DNA of 64,000 nucleotides, taken from positions 6,964,501 through 7,028,500 of the forward strand of contig NZ_CP012109.1 of assembly GCF_000280925.3 (NCBI RefSeq), given 5' to 3'. Under the pieces are notes generated by a model. That model worked only from the letters and a program-made list of their open reading frames with translations, did not search any database and was not told the origin of the DNA. How positions within the stretch are numbered: the first letter of the stretch is position 1; each line of letters starts with the position of its first letter. Shown piece by piece: positions 1 through 8,249 of the stretch. Origin of the DNA: Myxococcus hansupus. GTDB lineage: Bacteria; Myxococcota; Myxococcia; Myxococcales; Myxococcaceae. The translations under genes were made by a program, and so were the position numbers.

Positions 1-101
1 ATCGCGGCGTCCAGGTCCTCCAGCCGCCCGCCGGACGCGCTGTCCCGCACGCCCAGCAGGTTGAGGTTGGGTCCGTGCAACACCAGCAATTTCATGCCCA
101 T
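1..101 (-). CDS. aroQ: 3-dehydroquinate dehydratase, type II (5' part; runs off the window)
   Basis: This is the start of a type II dehydroquinase, the shikimate-pathway enzyme that converts 3-dehydroquinate to 3-dehydroshikimate. The N-terminus contains LVLHGPNLNLLGVR, the family signature that carries the catalytic loop region. About 33 residues lie inside the window and the rest continues beyond base 1. An ATG at 101 has GGGAGA 8 bases upstream. The next ATG at 95 would give the more usual MKLLVLHG start, so both are possible. The gene begins 14 bases after the fmt stop on the same strand, so the two are probably co-transcribed. Confidence 0.85.
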   Translation of the reverse strand, partial: MGMKLLVLHGPNLNLLGVRDSASGGRLEDLDAA

Positions 102-115
102 CACCCGTTCTCCCG

Positions 116-1054
116 TCAGGCCCCGGCGAAGGGCTGGCTGCCCGGCGCCAGCTTGTTCCCCAGCAGGAAGTCGGCGGCGCGCATCACCCGCTTTCCTTCC
201 GGCTGGAGCTCCAGCAGCACCAGCGAACCCTCGCCGCATGCCACCTCGATGCCGTCCGGCCCGGACGCCAGCACCGTGCCGGGAGTGCCACTACCACCAC
301 TGGCCAGCGCGCGGTGCACCTTCAGCAGCTTTCCGCCCAGCGTGGTGAAGGCCCCGGGCCACGGCGTGAAGGCCCGCAGGCGTCGCTCCAGCTCCACCGC
401 GGGCTTCGTGAAGTCCAACCGCCCCTGGTCCTTCTCGATGATGGGGGCCAGCACCATGCCCTCGGAAGGCTGCGGCACGGGCTTCAGCTCGCCGCTCAAG
501 TAGGCGGGCAGGAACTCGCGCAGCACCTCGCCGCCCAGGGCGGCGAGCTTCGGGTACAGCGTGGCGCTCGTGTCATCCGCGGCGATGGGCAGGCGCTTCA
601 TCGCCAGCACCGGGCCGGTGTCCAGCCCTTCGTCCATCACCATCAGCGACACGCCCGTCTCCGTGTCGCCATGGGCAATGGCCCACTGGATGGGCGCCGC
701 GCCCCGGAAGCGCGGCAGCAGCGAGCCGTGCACGTTGACGCAGCCCTTCGTGGGCAGGTCCAGCAAGTCCTTGGGGAGGATGCGGCCATAGGCCGTCACC
801 ACGCAGATGTCGGGCGCGTACTGGCGCAGCTCCTCGGAGAACGGCGGCGTGCGCAGCTTCGTGGGCTGGAGCACGGGCACGCCGCGCGACAGGGCCAGCT
901 CCTTCACGGGCGGCGCCGTCACCGTGTTGCCGCGGCCCTTGGGCTTGTCCGGCTGGGTGACGACGGCCACCACGTCTCCCAGCTCGAAGCACGCGGCCAG
1001 CGACGCCACGGCGAACTCGGGGGTGCCCATGAAAACGATGCGGGGTCTGCTCAT
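116..1054 (-). CDS. fmt: methionyl-tRNA formyltransferase
   Basis: This 312-residue enzyme formylates the methionine on initiator tRNA using 10-formyl-tetrahydrofolate. The length is normal for the family. The N-terminal formyltransferase domain shows VFMGTPEFA at the start, the catalytic NVHGSLLPRFRGAAPIQWAI stretch (Asn and His) and the downstream DEGLDTGPVL with the catalytic Asp. The C-terminal OB-like domain includes LRAFTPWPGAF. An AGGAG lies 12 bases before the ATG. It sits between a HAMP membrane protein (29 bases upstream) and aroQ (14 bases downstream), all on the minus strand. Confidence 0.96.
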   Translation of the reverse strand: MSRPRIVFMGTPEFAVASLAACFELGDVVAVVTQPDKPKGRGNTVTAPPVKELALSRGVPVLQPTKLRTPPFSEELRQYAPDICVVTAYGRILPKDLLDLPTKGCVNVHGSLLPRFRGAAPIQWAIAHGDTETGVSLMVMDEGLDTGPVLAMKRLPIAADDTSATLYPKLAALGGEVLREFLPAYLSGELKPVPQPSEGMVLAPIIEKDQGRLDFTKPAVELERRLRAFTPWPGAFTTLGGKLLKVHRALASGGSGTPGTVLASGPDGIEVACGEGSLVLLELQPEGKRVMRAADFLLGNKLAPGSQPFAGA

Positions 1055-1083
1055 GGTGGTGCGCTTCTCCTGCGCCGGGCGAC

Positions 1084-1665
1084 TCAGGCCACGGACTTGA
1101 AGGTGCTCCCAGTGGGGTTGTCCACTGCCTGACGTTTGCGCGTGTGCAGGGCGCTCAGCGTGCCCAGGGCCTCCAGGGCCTCGGGCGTGGTGGCCACCGG
1201 CCGCAGCGCCTCCAGCACCGTCTCCAGGGCGTAGGCTTCGTCGGCCTCGCGCTCCCGGATGCGCGTCACCGCTTCACTGAAGCGGTCGAAGAACAGCTTG
1301 AGCTCATCCCCGCGCCGCAGGGGCCGCATGCGCGGATAACGGCCGGCCGCCAGCGCCGACACATAGAGACTCATGACGTGGACGGGGCCCGCGACCCGGT
1401 GGGTGAAGACGAGGCCGAAGAGCCCCATCACCACCGCCGTGCCCAGGGCGCCGAGCACCGTGAGCCACAGCAGCGTCTGCCCACCATCCATTCCCGAGGC
1501 CACGGACATCACATGGACGCGGTGCGCCAGCAGTCCGAATACGAAGATGCCGCCGGCGCCAATCCCTGCCAGCAGCAAGATGTATTTGAGCTGAAACGGC
1601 CGGTCCAGGATGTACGTCCGGCGGACGTGGCTCGGGCGCACCGTCTTTTGATTCCCATCGGACAT
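1084..1665 (-). CDS. HAMP-type two-TM membrane protein
   Basis: This is a 193-residue protein with two predicted membrane segments (about residues 27-48 and 64-88). A HAMP-like stretch follows at 89-140, beginning HRVAGPVHVMSLY and ending in RRGDELKLFFDRF. The remaining tail is helical and charged. No kinase, cyclase or methyl-accepting domain follows, so it is a stand-alone signalling or structural HAMP protein of unknown role. The frame stays open to 2007, but that extension runs antisense into the neighbouring lipoprotein gene. I therefore chose the ATG at 1665, just before the basic juxtamembrane segment. It is the first gene of the apparent unit HAMP protein-fmt-aroQ. Confidence 0.75.
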   Translation of the reverse strand: MSDGNQKTVRPSHVRRTYILDRPFQLKYILLLAGIGAGGIFVFGLLAHRVHVMSVASGMDGGQTLLWLTVLGALGTAVVMGLFGLVFTHRVAGPVHVMSLYVSALAAGRYPRMRPLRRGDELKLFFDRFSEAVTRIREREADEAYALETVLEALRPVATTPEALEALGTLSALHTRKRQAVDNPTGSTFKSVA

Positions 1666-1768
1666 GTCGTTGACCAGCGTACCCCAGGTGCCCGCAGTGG
1701 ATTGCTTCCTTCCTCGTGCGAGGTTTACACGGAAGACAGGACAACCTCGCAGCCGCCGTGGAGATCGC

Positions 1769-3364
1769 ATGACCCGCTCTCTGACCGCGTTGTGTGTGGC
1801 GCTCTCGTTCGCGCTTTTGGCTGGGTGCAAGGAGGACCCAGCGACCCCCGAGTACTGGGAGTCCAACCTCCAACAGTACCGGCGGGCGGAGGACCGCATC
1901 CGGATGGTGGAAGCCATGCGTTCATCGGGAAAGATGAACGAGAGCTTCCTGCCCATGCTCCACGAAAGGCTGGGCTCCGAGCGGAAGCCGGAGGTCCGCG
2001 CCGCCATTGCCCGGGCCCTGAGCGACCTGCATCACGAATCCTCGGTGGAGCCGCTGACGAAGGCACTCGACCCGGCCGCGGATGACATGTCCGCGCAGTT
2101 GGCCAACAAGGCCATCGTCACGACCCTGGGAGTCATTGGTGACCGCCGCGCCATCCCCGCGCTGATTCCGCTGTTGAAGGCGCGGGACAACTACTCGCGC
2201 ATCGAGGCCATGGATGTGCTGGGCGAGATGAAGGCCAAGGAAGCGGTGGAGCCCATCATCGCGCTGGCGACGGACGACTCCGTGGAGCCCTTCCTCAACA
2301 AGAAGGCCATCGAGGCGCTGGGCAACATCGGTGACGCGCGCGCGGCGCCCGCGCTGGTGCGGATGCTGACCAAGGAGCGCAAGGGCAAGTCCTTCTATGT
2401 GGAGAGCTCCTTCGCGCTCTACCAGCTCGGCGCGCCCGCGTCGGACGCGCTGCTGGCCGCGCTGGAGGGACAGGACGAGGAGCTGCTGAAGTGGGCGAAG
2501 TCGAATGGCGTCAACCCCGCCAGCTACGCGATGAAGGCGGCGACGGTGCTGGGCGACTTGCGTGAGAAGCGCGCGGTGGCGACGCTGCTGAAGCAGCTCA
2601 CCTTCACGAACTCGGATCCGCAGATTCAGGCGCTGGTGCGGATGCAGGCGGCGGACGCGCTGGCGCGCATGCGAGTCCAGGACGCGGTGAAGCCGCTGGC
2701 CGGACTGGTGTCGGAGCCGGACGCCACGGTGCGGGACGCCTACGTCCGGGCGCTGGTGCGGCTGGGCGGGCGCGACGCGCTGCCCGCGCTGGAGAAGGCG
2801 GCGGGCACCGGTGACTGGTACGCGCGCGACTCGGCGGTGAAGGGCATTGGCATGTTGGGAGATGCCCGGGAGCTTCCGCTGATTCAGAAGCTGGCCGCGG
2901 CCGAGCCGGCGCGCACGGCGGCGGACTGCAAGCAGGCGGACGACGAGGGCTGCGACGACCCGGCGGCGCTGGGCAAGCAGCGGGCGGACGCCATCGCCGG
3001 CCAGGCGAAGCTGCTGGAGGTGGCGCAGGCGTGCACGGGCAACGCGGCGTGCTGGGTGCAGCGCATGGAGAAGGCGGACCCGCGGCTGCTGGAGCGCGCG
3101 GCGCTGGAGGTGGGCCGCTCGGGCGCGGCCGAGCACGCCGGAGCGCTGGCCACGCGGCTGGGCGAACGCGACACCGAGGCGCGCATGGCGCTCATCCTCT
3201 CCGTGGGCTGGCTGCTGGAGGGCTCGAAGGACGCGACGAAGAAGGTGCGCGACGTGTCGCTGGAGCCGCTGCGCAAGCAGCTTCGGGATGAACAGGGCAA
3301 CACCCAGTTGGTCAGCGTCAACGAGGACCTGCGCCGGTTGGTGACCACGCTCGACCGGCCTTGA
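1769..3364 (+). CDS. HEAT-repeat lipoprotein
   Basis: This is a 531-residue exported protein. The N-terminus is a lipoprotein signal peptide with lipobox LLAGC (Cys20), so it should be membrane-anchored outside the cytoplasm. The body is a tandem array of about 30-residue HEAT/PBS-lyase-like repeats such as RRAIPALIPLLKARD and ARAAPALVRMLTKE, a scaffold fold for protein binding. A cysteine-rich insert near residues 390-435 (ADCKQADDEGCDD, ACTGNAACW) interrupts the repeats. The ATG at 1769 was chosen because GGAG precedes it and it begins the signal peptide; the 35 in-frame upstream codons overlap the divergent gene. Its partner is unknown. Confidence 0.88.
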   Translation: MTRSLTALCVALSFALLAGCKEDPATPEYWESNLQQYRRAEDRIRMVEAMRSSGKMNESFLPMLHERLGSERKPEVRAAIARALSDLHHESSVEPLTKALDPAADDMSAQLANKAIVTTLGVIGDRRAIPALIPLLKARDNYSRIEAMDVLGEMKAKEAVEPIIALATDDSVEPFLNKKAIEALGNIGDARAAPALVRMLTKERKGKSFYVESSFALYQLGAPASDALLAALEGQDEELLKWAKSNGVNPASYAMKAATVLGDLREKRAVATLLKQLTFTNSDPQIQALVRMQAADALARMRVQDAVKPLAGLVSEPDATVRDAYVRALVRLGGRDALPALEKAAGTGDWYARDSAVKGIGMLGDARELPLIQKLAAAEPARTAADCKQADDEGCDDPAALGKQRADAIAGQAKLLEVAQACTGNAACWVQRMEKADPRLLERAALEVGRSGAAEHAGALATRLGERDTEARMALILSVGWLLEGSKDATKKVRDVSLEPLRKQLRDEQGNTQLVSVNEDLRRLVTTLDRP

Positions 3365-3365
3365 A

Positions 3366-3412
3366 CCTCGGAACCCGGCCCTGGGTGTCCGCACCCAGGG
3401 CCGGTTCCGAGG
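3366..3412. terminator. long GC-rich hairpin between convergent genes
   Basis: A near-perfect inverted repeat has arms at 3366-3387 and 3392-3412 with a 4-base loop and one bulged C. It lies directly after the HEAT lipoprotein stop and before the 3' end of the FUSC gene. No long T-run is present, but its position suggests a bidirectional terminator. Confidence 0.7.
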
Positions 3413-3431
3413 TGCGCGCGCGACGCCGCCG

Positions 3432-5558
3432 CTACCTCGGCAACAAGGGCGGAATCCGCTCCGCCGCGGAGTGCAGCACCGTGAGCTGCCGCAGCAGCCG
3501 CTCCACGTGCGTGCGCACCAGCGGGTCCTCGCCGCCCACCGGCGCCGGCGCGGGCATGGGCGCGGGCCGCCGCTGCTGCTCCACCGCCGCCGCCAGCTCC
3601 TCCAACACGCCCCCGGCGAAGCGCACCACGCCCGACAATTCGCGGGGCGCGGCCGGCTCGCTGCGGCTGGCGGCCAGCGTCGTCACCGCGGACGTGAAGC
3701 GGCGCGCATAGACGAGCAGCGCCATCACCGGCTCCAGCTCCCGGGCCGGGCCGTTCCACTCCCCCATCAGCCGCTGGAGGGACGCCTCCGCCGACAGCAG
3801 CGCGAGCCCCATCTTCCGCCGGGCCGCGCGCACCGAGGGCTCCGCGTCCGACGGCGAAGAGGCCACCGCCATCAGGTAGTCGCGGTCCGCGCGCAGGGCG
3901 AAGGCCACCTGGTCCGGCAAGCGCAGGTGCTCCGGGCTCGGCCACAACAGCCGCGTCCCCGCCAACGCAATCAACCCACCCAGCACGGTGTTGACGATGC
4001 GCACCCCCGCCAGCTCCCAGTCTCCCGTCTGAAGCTCCGCCAGCAGCACCAGCGCCGGGGTGAGCAACACCTGGAACGCCGACAGGCTGAGCGGCTGGAT
4101 GCTCATCGCGACGGAGAACAGCACGACAATGGCCAGGAGGATGATGGCGGGGTCCCGCACGAGCGCCACGAGCCCCGCCGCCAGCGCCGCGCCCAGCAGC
4201 GTGCCCGCGATGCGCTGCAAGCTGCGCTGGAAGGTGAGCCCCGCGTAGGGCTGGAGCACGACGGTGACGGTGATGATGACCCAGTAGCCGTGGTTCAGCT
4301 TCAGCGCCTCGACGAGCGCCATGGCCGCCGCGGCGGCGAACCCCATTCGCAGCGCGTGGCGGAAGATGACGGAGCGGACGTTGAGGTTCTCACGCAGCGG
4401 CTCCAGGAGCGGCTGCCGCGCCGGCTCGTCCGCGGGCCGCGAGGGCAGCGCCAGCGTCTCCGGCACGGGGGAGCCGCCCTCCAGCCGCGCCGCCACGTCC
4501 ACGGTGGCGTGGGCATAGTCGCGCAGCCGGTCCAACAGCGTGTGGACGTAGTGATAGCCCGCGCGCACGTGCGCTGGGACATCCCCTCCGGTGTCCAACG
4601 CCTCCAGGGCGCGCTTCACCCGCTCGGCGCTCCAGCCCGGGCGGTCGCTCACCTCGGTGCCCTTCTCCAGGGCGAGCCGGACGCGCCGCAAGTCCGCGGC
4701 CAGCTCCACCAACGCGCGCTGCACCTCCGCGCGAACGACATGGAAGCGCGGCTCGGTGGGCGCCACCTCCAACATCTCCGTGAGCGCGACGAGCGTCACC
4801 ATCATCGCGTCCGCGCCTTCCAGGAGCACCAGCAGGTGCTCACCCCGGCCACTCTCCCCCGCCCGCCCCATGCGCGTGGAGGCCAGCACGGTGCGGGACT
4901 GCTCGATGAACTGACGCACCCGGGCCTGCCAGGGGGCCTCCGGCAGCACCCCCGCGGCGAACGGCGGCAGCCCTTCCAATGGCCAGCGGCTCACCTCCTC
5001 CGCGTGGTCCGCCAGCGCGTCGTAACACCGGGCGATGGCCAGCCGCGCCGGCCGGTAGGGGAACAACGGCCACAAGCTCAGCGCGAGGAACATCGCCCAC
5101 GCGCCGCCCACCAGGAACAGGCCCGAGCGCAGCAGCGCGTCCGACAGGTCCTTGGCGGGAATGGCGAGCGACACCACGAAGTAGTTCGCGAGCACCACGC
5201 CCATCAGCCCCGGCGTGTCGCCATAGGAGCGCGCGAAGCCGCAGGCCGTCACCCACAGCAGCGTGATGACGACGTCGGCCCAGGGCGGCAGATGGAACGC
5301 CGCGGAGAGCCCCACGACCGCGCCCAGGAGCGTCATCGCCCCCATGGTGGACGCGCGGTAGCGATAGGGCCCGCCCCGGTCCACCAGGGCGACGAAGAGC
5401 GCGGCCAGGCCCACCCAGGTGGCCGCGGGCAGGTGCAGCAGGGCCGCGGCGGCCATGGGCCCCCCCACCGCGAGCGCGGCGCGGAGGCCGGCGCCGTAGG
5501 CGGGGCGCCCCGGTTCGACCCGGAGAAACGCGTGGAGATGGTGACGCAGCGGACCCAT
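3432..5558 (-). CDS. FUSC-family (aromatic acid exporter-like) membrane protein
   Basis: This is a large inner-membrane protein of about 708 residues. It has two hydrophobic bundles, each followed by a cytoplasmic helical region, the arrangement seen in FUSC/YccS/AaeB-type proteins. The first bundle lies at roughly residues 20-165 (AAALLHLPAATWVGLAALFV; GVVLANYFVVSLAIP). The second is around 400-530 (GYWVIITVTVVLQPYAGLTF), and this segment matches the FUSC-domain style. Family members are linked to efflux of aromatic acids or fusaric acid, but the substrate here is unknown. The ATG at 5558 is chosen; a GTG at 5585 is also in frame and neither has a clear ribosome binding site. Confidence 0.82.
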   Translation of the reverse strand: MGPLRHHLHAFLRVEPGRPAYGAGLRAALAVGGPMAAAALLHLPAATWVGLAALFVALVDRGGPYRYRASTMGAMTLLGAVVGLSAAFHLPPWADVVITLLWVTACGFARSYGDTPGLMGVVLANYFVVSLAIPAKDLSDALLRSGLFLVGGAWAMFLALSLWPLFPYRPARLAIARCYDALADHAEEVSRWPLEGLPPFAAGVLPEAPWQARVRQFIEQSRTVLASTRMGRAGESGRGEHLLVLLEGADAMMVTLVALTEMLEVAPTEPRFHVVRAEVQRALVELAADLRRVRLALEKGTEVSDRPGWSAERVKRALEALDTGGDVPAHVRAGYHYVHTLLDRLRDYAHATVDVAARLEGGSPVPETLALPSRPADEPARQPLLEPLRENLNVRSVIFRHALRMGFAAAAAMALVEALKLNHGYWVIITVTVVLQPYAGLTFQRSLQRIAGTLLGAALAAGLVALVRDPAIILLAIVVLFSVAMSIQPLSLSAFQVLLTPALVLLAELQTGDWELAGVRIVNTVLGGLIALAGTRLLWPSPEHLRLPDQVAFALRADRDYLMAVASSPSDAEPSVRAARRKMGLALLSAEASLQRLMGEWNGPARELEPVMALLVYARRFTSAVTTLAASRSEPAAPRELSGVVRFAGGVLEELAAAVEQQRRPAPMPAPAPVGGEDPLVRTHVERLLRQLTVLHSAAERIPPLLPR

Positions 5559-5718
5559 TGCGTGACGTGGCGCTCGGACGGGCACTCTAACAACCGCGCC
5601 ACATCACGGCCCGACCTTCGCAGGGCTGCACATCCATGCTCCCGATGCGCCCGACGCCCTCAACGGGTGCCGGACAACACGGCGTCTTCCGCCCGTGTCA
5701 TCGATTCGACGGACAGTG

Positions 5719-7095
5719 CTACCCGGCCTCGCGCTCCGGGCCCAGGTCGTCGAAGTCGTCCAGCGGGGGCTCCTGCTCCTGGAAGGAGCTGGGGAGCAGG
5801 CTGAAGGGCAGCACCTTCGCCAGCGCCGCGAGCAGCAGGATGCCACCGGGCGCCGCGAAGATGGCCAGCGCGGGGATGGCCTTCGCCACGTCGATGAGCT
5901 GGGCGCGCATGCGCTGGCGCTCGTCCCCCGTGAGCGGCTGGCGACGGGCCGCCTTGGTGAGCAGCACGGCCAGGTCCCCGGTCTCGCGGACCTCCTGCAT
6001 CAACCGGTAGAAGTTGCGCTCCAGCGTCTCCTGGATGCTGGCCACCATGTCCTCGCCCATGGCCCCCGCGGCGTCGGACACGGTGAAGACATCCACGATG
6101 GCGCGGTGACGGGCGTAGAACTCCGCCATCTCCAGCTCCAGCCGGTGCAGCTCCGCTTCGGGGACATGGAGCGCCTGCGCCAGCTCCCGGATGAAGACGC
6201 GCTCGCGCCGCGTCTTGCGCCCGTCCACCAACGCGGCCAGCAGCGCCTGCTCCAGCAGGAAGTGGCTCACGTCCACGCTGCGCACCTGCCGCACCACGTC
6301 CCGCACCGAGCGGCGCCGCGCGAAGGACTGCTTCACCGCCGCCTTGAGCTCGGAGGTCAGCGCCGCGGGCAAGCGCAGGTCCTCCACCTGCCGCAGGATG
6401 GCGCGGCGCGCGGCCAGGCTCGGCGCCCGGTCCACGCACGCCAGCCCCGTCAACACGTCCACGAGCAGCGCCTTCTGCCGCGCCGCGAAGTCCAGCCGCC
6501 GCTGCGCGCGCTCCCGGTGCAGCGTGCCCCGTGAGAAGTAGTCGATGGCCTGCCGGCAGAACAACTGCGCGTCCGCGTACTGCGCGCCGTTGTGCAGCAC
6601 CAGCCCGTACACCGGGTCCCCCGCCAGCACCGGCGAGCGCTTCGCCAGCGACGCCTCCACCTTCAGCGCCCACCGCCGAGGCACCGGCTGACCCGAGGCC
6701 AGCCGCGCCGCCAACGCCTCCGCCAGCGGCAGCTCGCCGGTGAGCACCGCGAACAGGACCAGGAGCTGCTCGGCCCGAGGACCCGTTGGGGCCCCCACGA
6801 GCCGGCCCAGCTCCAGCGCCATCAACGCCAGCGTCCGCACGACGGCGCGGAAGAGCTGGTCCTCCAGCGCCCGGGCCTCGAACTCGGTGGGCTCCCCCAC
6901 CTCCGCCGCGGACGGCGCATCCGCGGGCGTGCCGTAGAGCAGGCCGCTGGCGCGCAGCGTGCGGCGCAGGTACGCGCGCGCCCGGGCCCGGCCGGACCTC
7001 AGCGGCGGCGCGGACGGAGCCGGCGCGCCCGCTTCAAAGGCGACCGTCTCCGCCAGGAGTGGCATGAGCCACCCTGCCTTGCTGAAATCCAACAC
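5719..7095 (-). CDS. LETM1-like domain protein
   Basis: This is a 458-residue protein, mostly helical and soluble-looking. The C-terminal 110 residues hold a LETM1-type ribosome-binding-like module: LLTKAARRQPLTGDERQRMR, followed by a hydrophobic helix (AIPALAIFAAPGGILLLAAL) and KVLPFSLLPSSF. The middle (about 235-330) resembles a TerB-like helical bundle, with a recurring DGRKTRRERVFIRELAQAL pattern. In mitochondria LETM1 is an inner-membrane cation-exchange/ribosome-binding protein; the bacterial versions are little characterised. GTG start at 7095 with GGGGGTG upstream. No operon partner is evident. Confidence 0.75.
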   Translation of the reverse strand: MLDFSKAGWLMPLLAETVAFEAGAPAPSAPPLRSGRARARAYLRRTLRASGLLYGTPADAPSAAEVGEPTEFEARALEDQLFRAVVRTLALMALELGRLVGAPTGPRAEQLLVLFAVLTGELPLAEALAARLASGQPVPRRWALKVEASLAKRSPVLAGDPVYGLVLHNGAQYADAQLFCRQAIDYFSRGTLHRERAQRRLDFAARQKALLVDVLTGLACVDRAPSLAARRAILRQVEDLRLPAALTSELKAAVKQSFARRRSVRDVVRQVRSVDVSHFLLEQALLAALVDGRKTRRERVFIRELAQALHVPEAELHRLELEMAEFYARHRAIVDVFTVSDAAGAMGEDMVASIQETLERNFYRLMQEVRETGDLAVLLTKAARRQPLTGDERQRMRAQLIDVAKAIPALAIFAAPGGILLLAALAKVLPFSLLPSSFQEQEPPLDDFDDLGPEREAG

Positions 7096-7262
7096 GGGAA
7101 CACCCCCGGACCGCCGGAAACACCCACGCGCGGAAAGAGCGGAGCGGGATGTAACCCAGCGGCCCCCGGGTTTCCACTCGGCCCGGGGACAGGGTCAAGG
7201 CCCGGAAGTCAGCGGCCGTAGAACCGCCACTTCTACCGGGCCCAACCATCCGCGCGCGGCGC

Positions 7263-8096
7263 CTACAGCGCGGTGGCCGCGCCGGGCTCCGGAGTCACCA
7301 CCTTGGCCGTGCTGCGCAGCTTCTTCAGCTCGCCCGTCAGCGCCTCCGGGGTGCCCTGGAGCAGCGGGAAGGTGCCGTAGTGCATGGGAATCACACTCTT
7401 GACCTTCAAGAGGCGCACCGCCTGGGCGGCCTCCGCGGGGCCCATGGTGAAGTGGCCACCAATGGGGAGCAGCGCCACGGTGGGCTTGAACTGGGTGGCG
7501 ATGAGCGACATGCCCTCGAAGGGGCCGGTGTCGCCGGCGTGGTACAGGGTGGGACCGTTCGCCATCTCCAGCACGTAGCCCAGGGGCGCGCCCGCGTACT
7601 GCGGGGCCGACTTGGGGTCCGCCGCGTAGCTGCTGGAGTGCACGGCCTCCACCAGGTGGAGGGTGACGTCCTTCACCTGGAAGGTTCCGCCCGCGTTGGC
7701 GCCCACGGCCTGGGCCTCCGGCAGGCCCAGCAGGTTGATGAGCTCGAAGGAGCCGAACACCTTGGCGCCCGTCTTCTGGGCCAGGGCCTTGGCCTCGCCC
7801 ACATGGTCGAAGTGGCCGTGGGTCAGCAGGATGGCGTCCAGCGCCTCCGGCTGCGCGGCCCCCTGTGGGGCCTTGGGGTTGGTGAGCCAGGGGTCGATGG
7901 CAATCACCGCGCCGCCCGGGCTGCGGATGATGAAGGCCGCGTGCCCCCACCACGTCGCCTCCGCCTTGCCCTTCGCCGCCACCGCCGGGGCCTTCGTGGC
8001 CGCGACCTTCGCCGGGGCCGCCGCGCCCTGCGCCAGGGCCGTTCCACCGAGGGTCATCGCCGCGCCAACCACCCCTGCCAGGAACTTCGTCCGCAT
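7263..8096 (-). CDS. secreted metallo-beta-lactamase-fold hydrolase (UPF0173-like)
   Basis: This is a 277-residue protein with a signal peptide (cut near ALAQ-GA, residues 22-24) and an Ala/Lys-rich linker. The rest is a metallo-beta-lactamase fold of the UPF0173 metal-dependent hydrolase type. Visible metal-site motifs are WWGHAAF, THGHFDH (HxHxDH), YHAGDTG and a late IPMHYGTFP. Substrate is unknown. The ATG at 8096 has AGGAG at 9 bases and is preferred over the ATG at 8102, where the same AGGAG is too close. The frame stays open far upstream only as antisense to the HSP90 gene. It is divergent from that gene. Confidence 0.87.
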   Translation of the reverse strand: MRTKFLAGVVGAAMTLGGTALAQGAAAPAKVAATKAPAVAAKGKAEATWWGHAAFIIRSPGGAVIAIDPWLTNPKAPQGAAQPEALDAILLTHGHFDHVGEAKALAQKTGAKVFGSFELINLLGLPEAQAVGANAGGTFQVKDVTLHLVEAVHSSSYAADPKSAPQYAGAPLGYVLEMANGPTLYHAGDTGPFEGMSLIATQFKPTVALLPIGGHFTMGPAEAAQAVRLLKVKSVIPMHYGTFPLLQGTPEALTGELKKLRSTAKVVTPEPGAATAL

Positions 8097-8249
8097 ATCC
8101 ATCCACTCCTGTTGTGTGAGGAGCCCCGCCACCTGACACTCACCGGGCGGCCATTCGAGGGCTCGCCATGGATGCCCAACCTCGCGCCGCGTCTCAAGCT
8201 CGATTCGGCTGTCGATACCACAGGGGGCGTGCGCTAACGTCGGCGGCAC

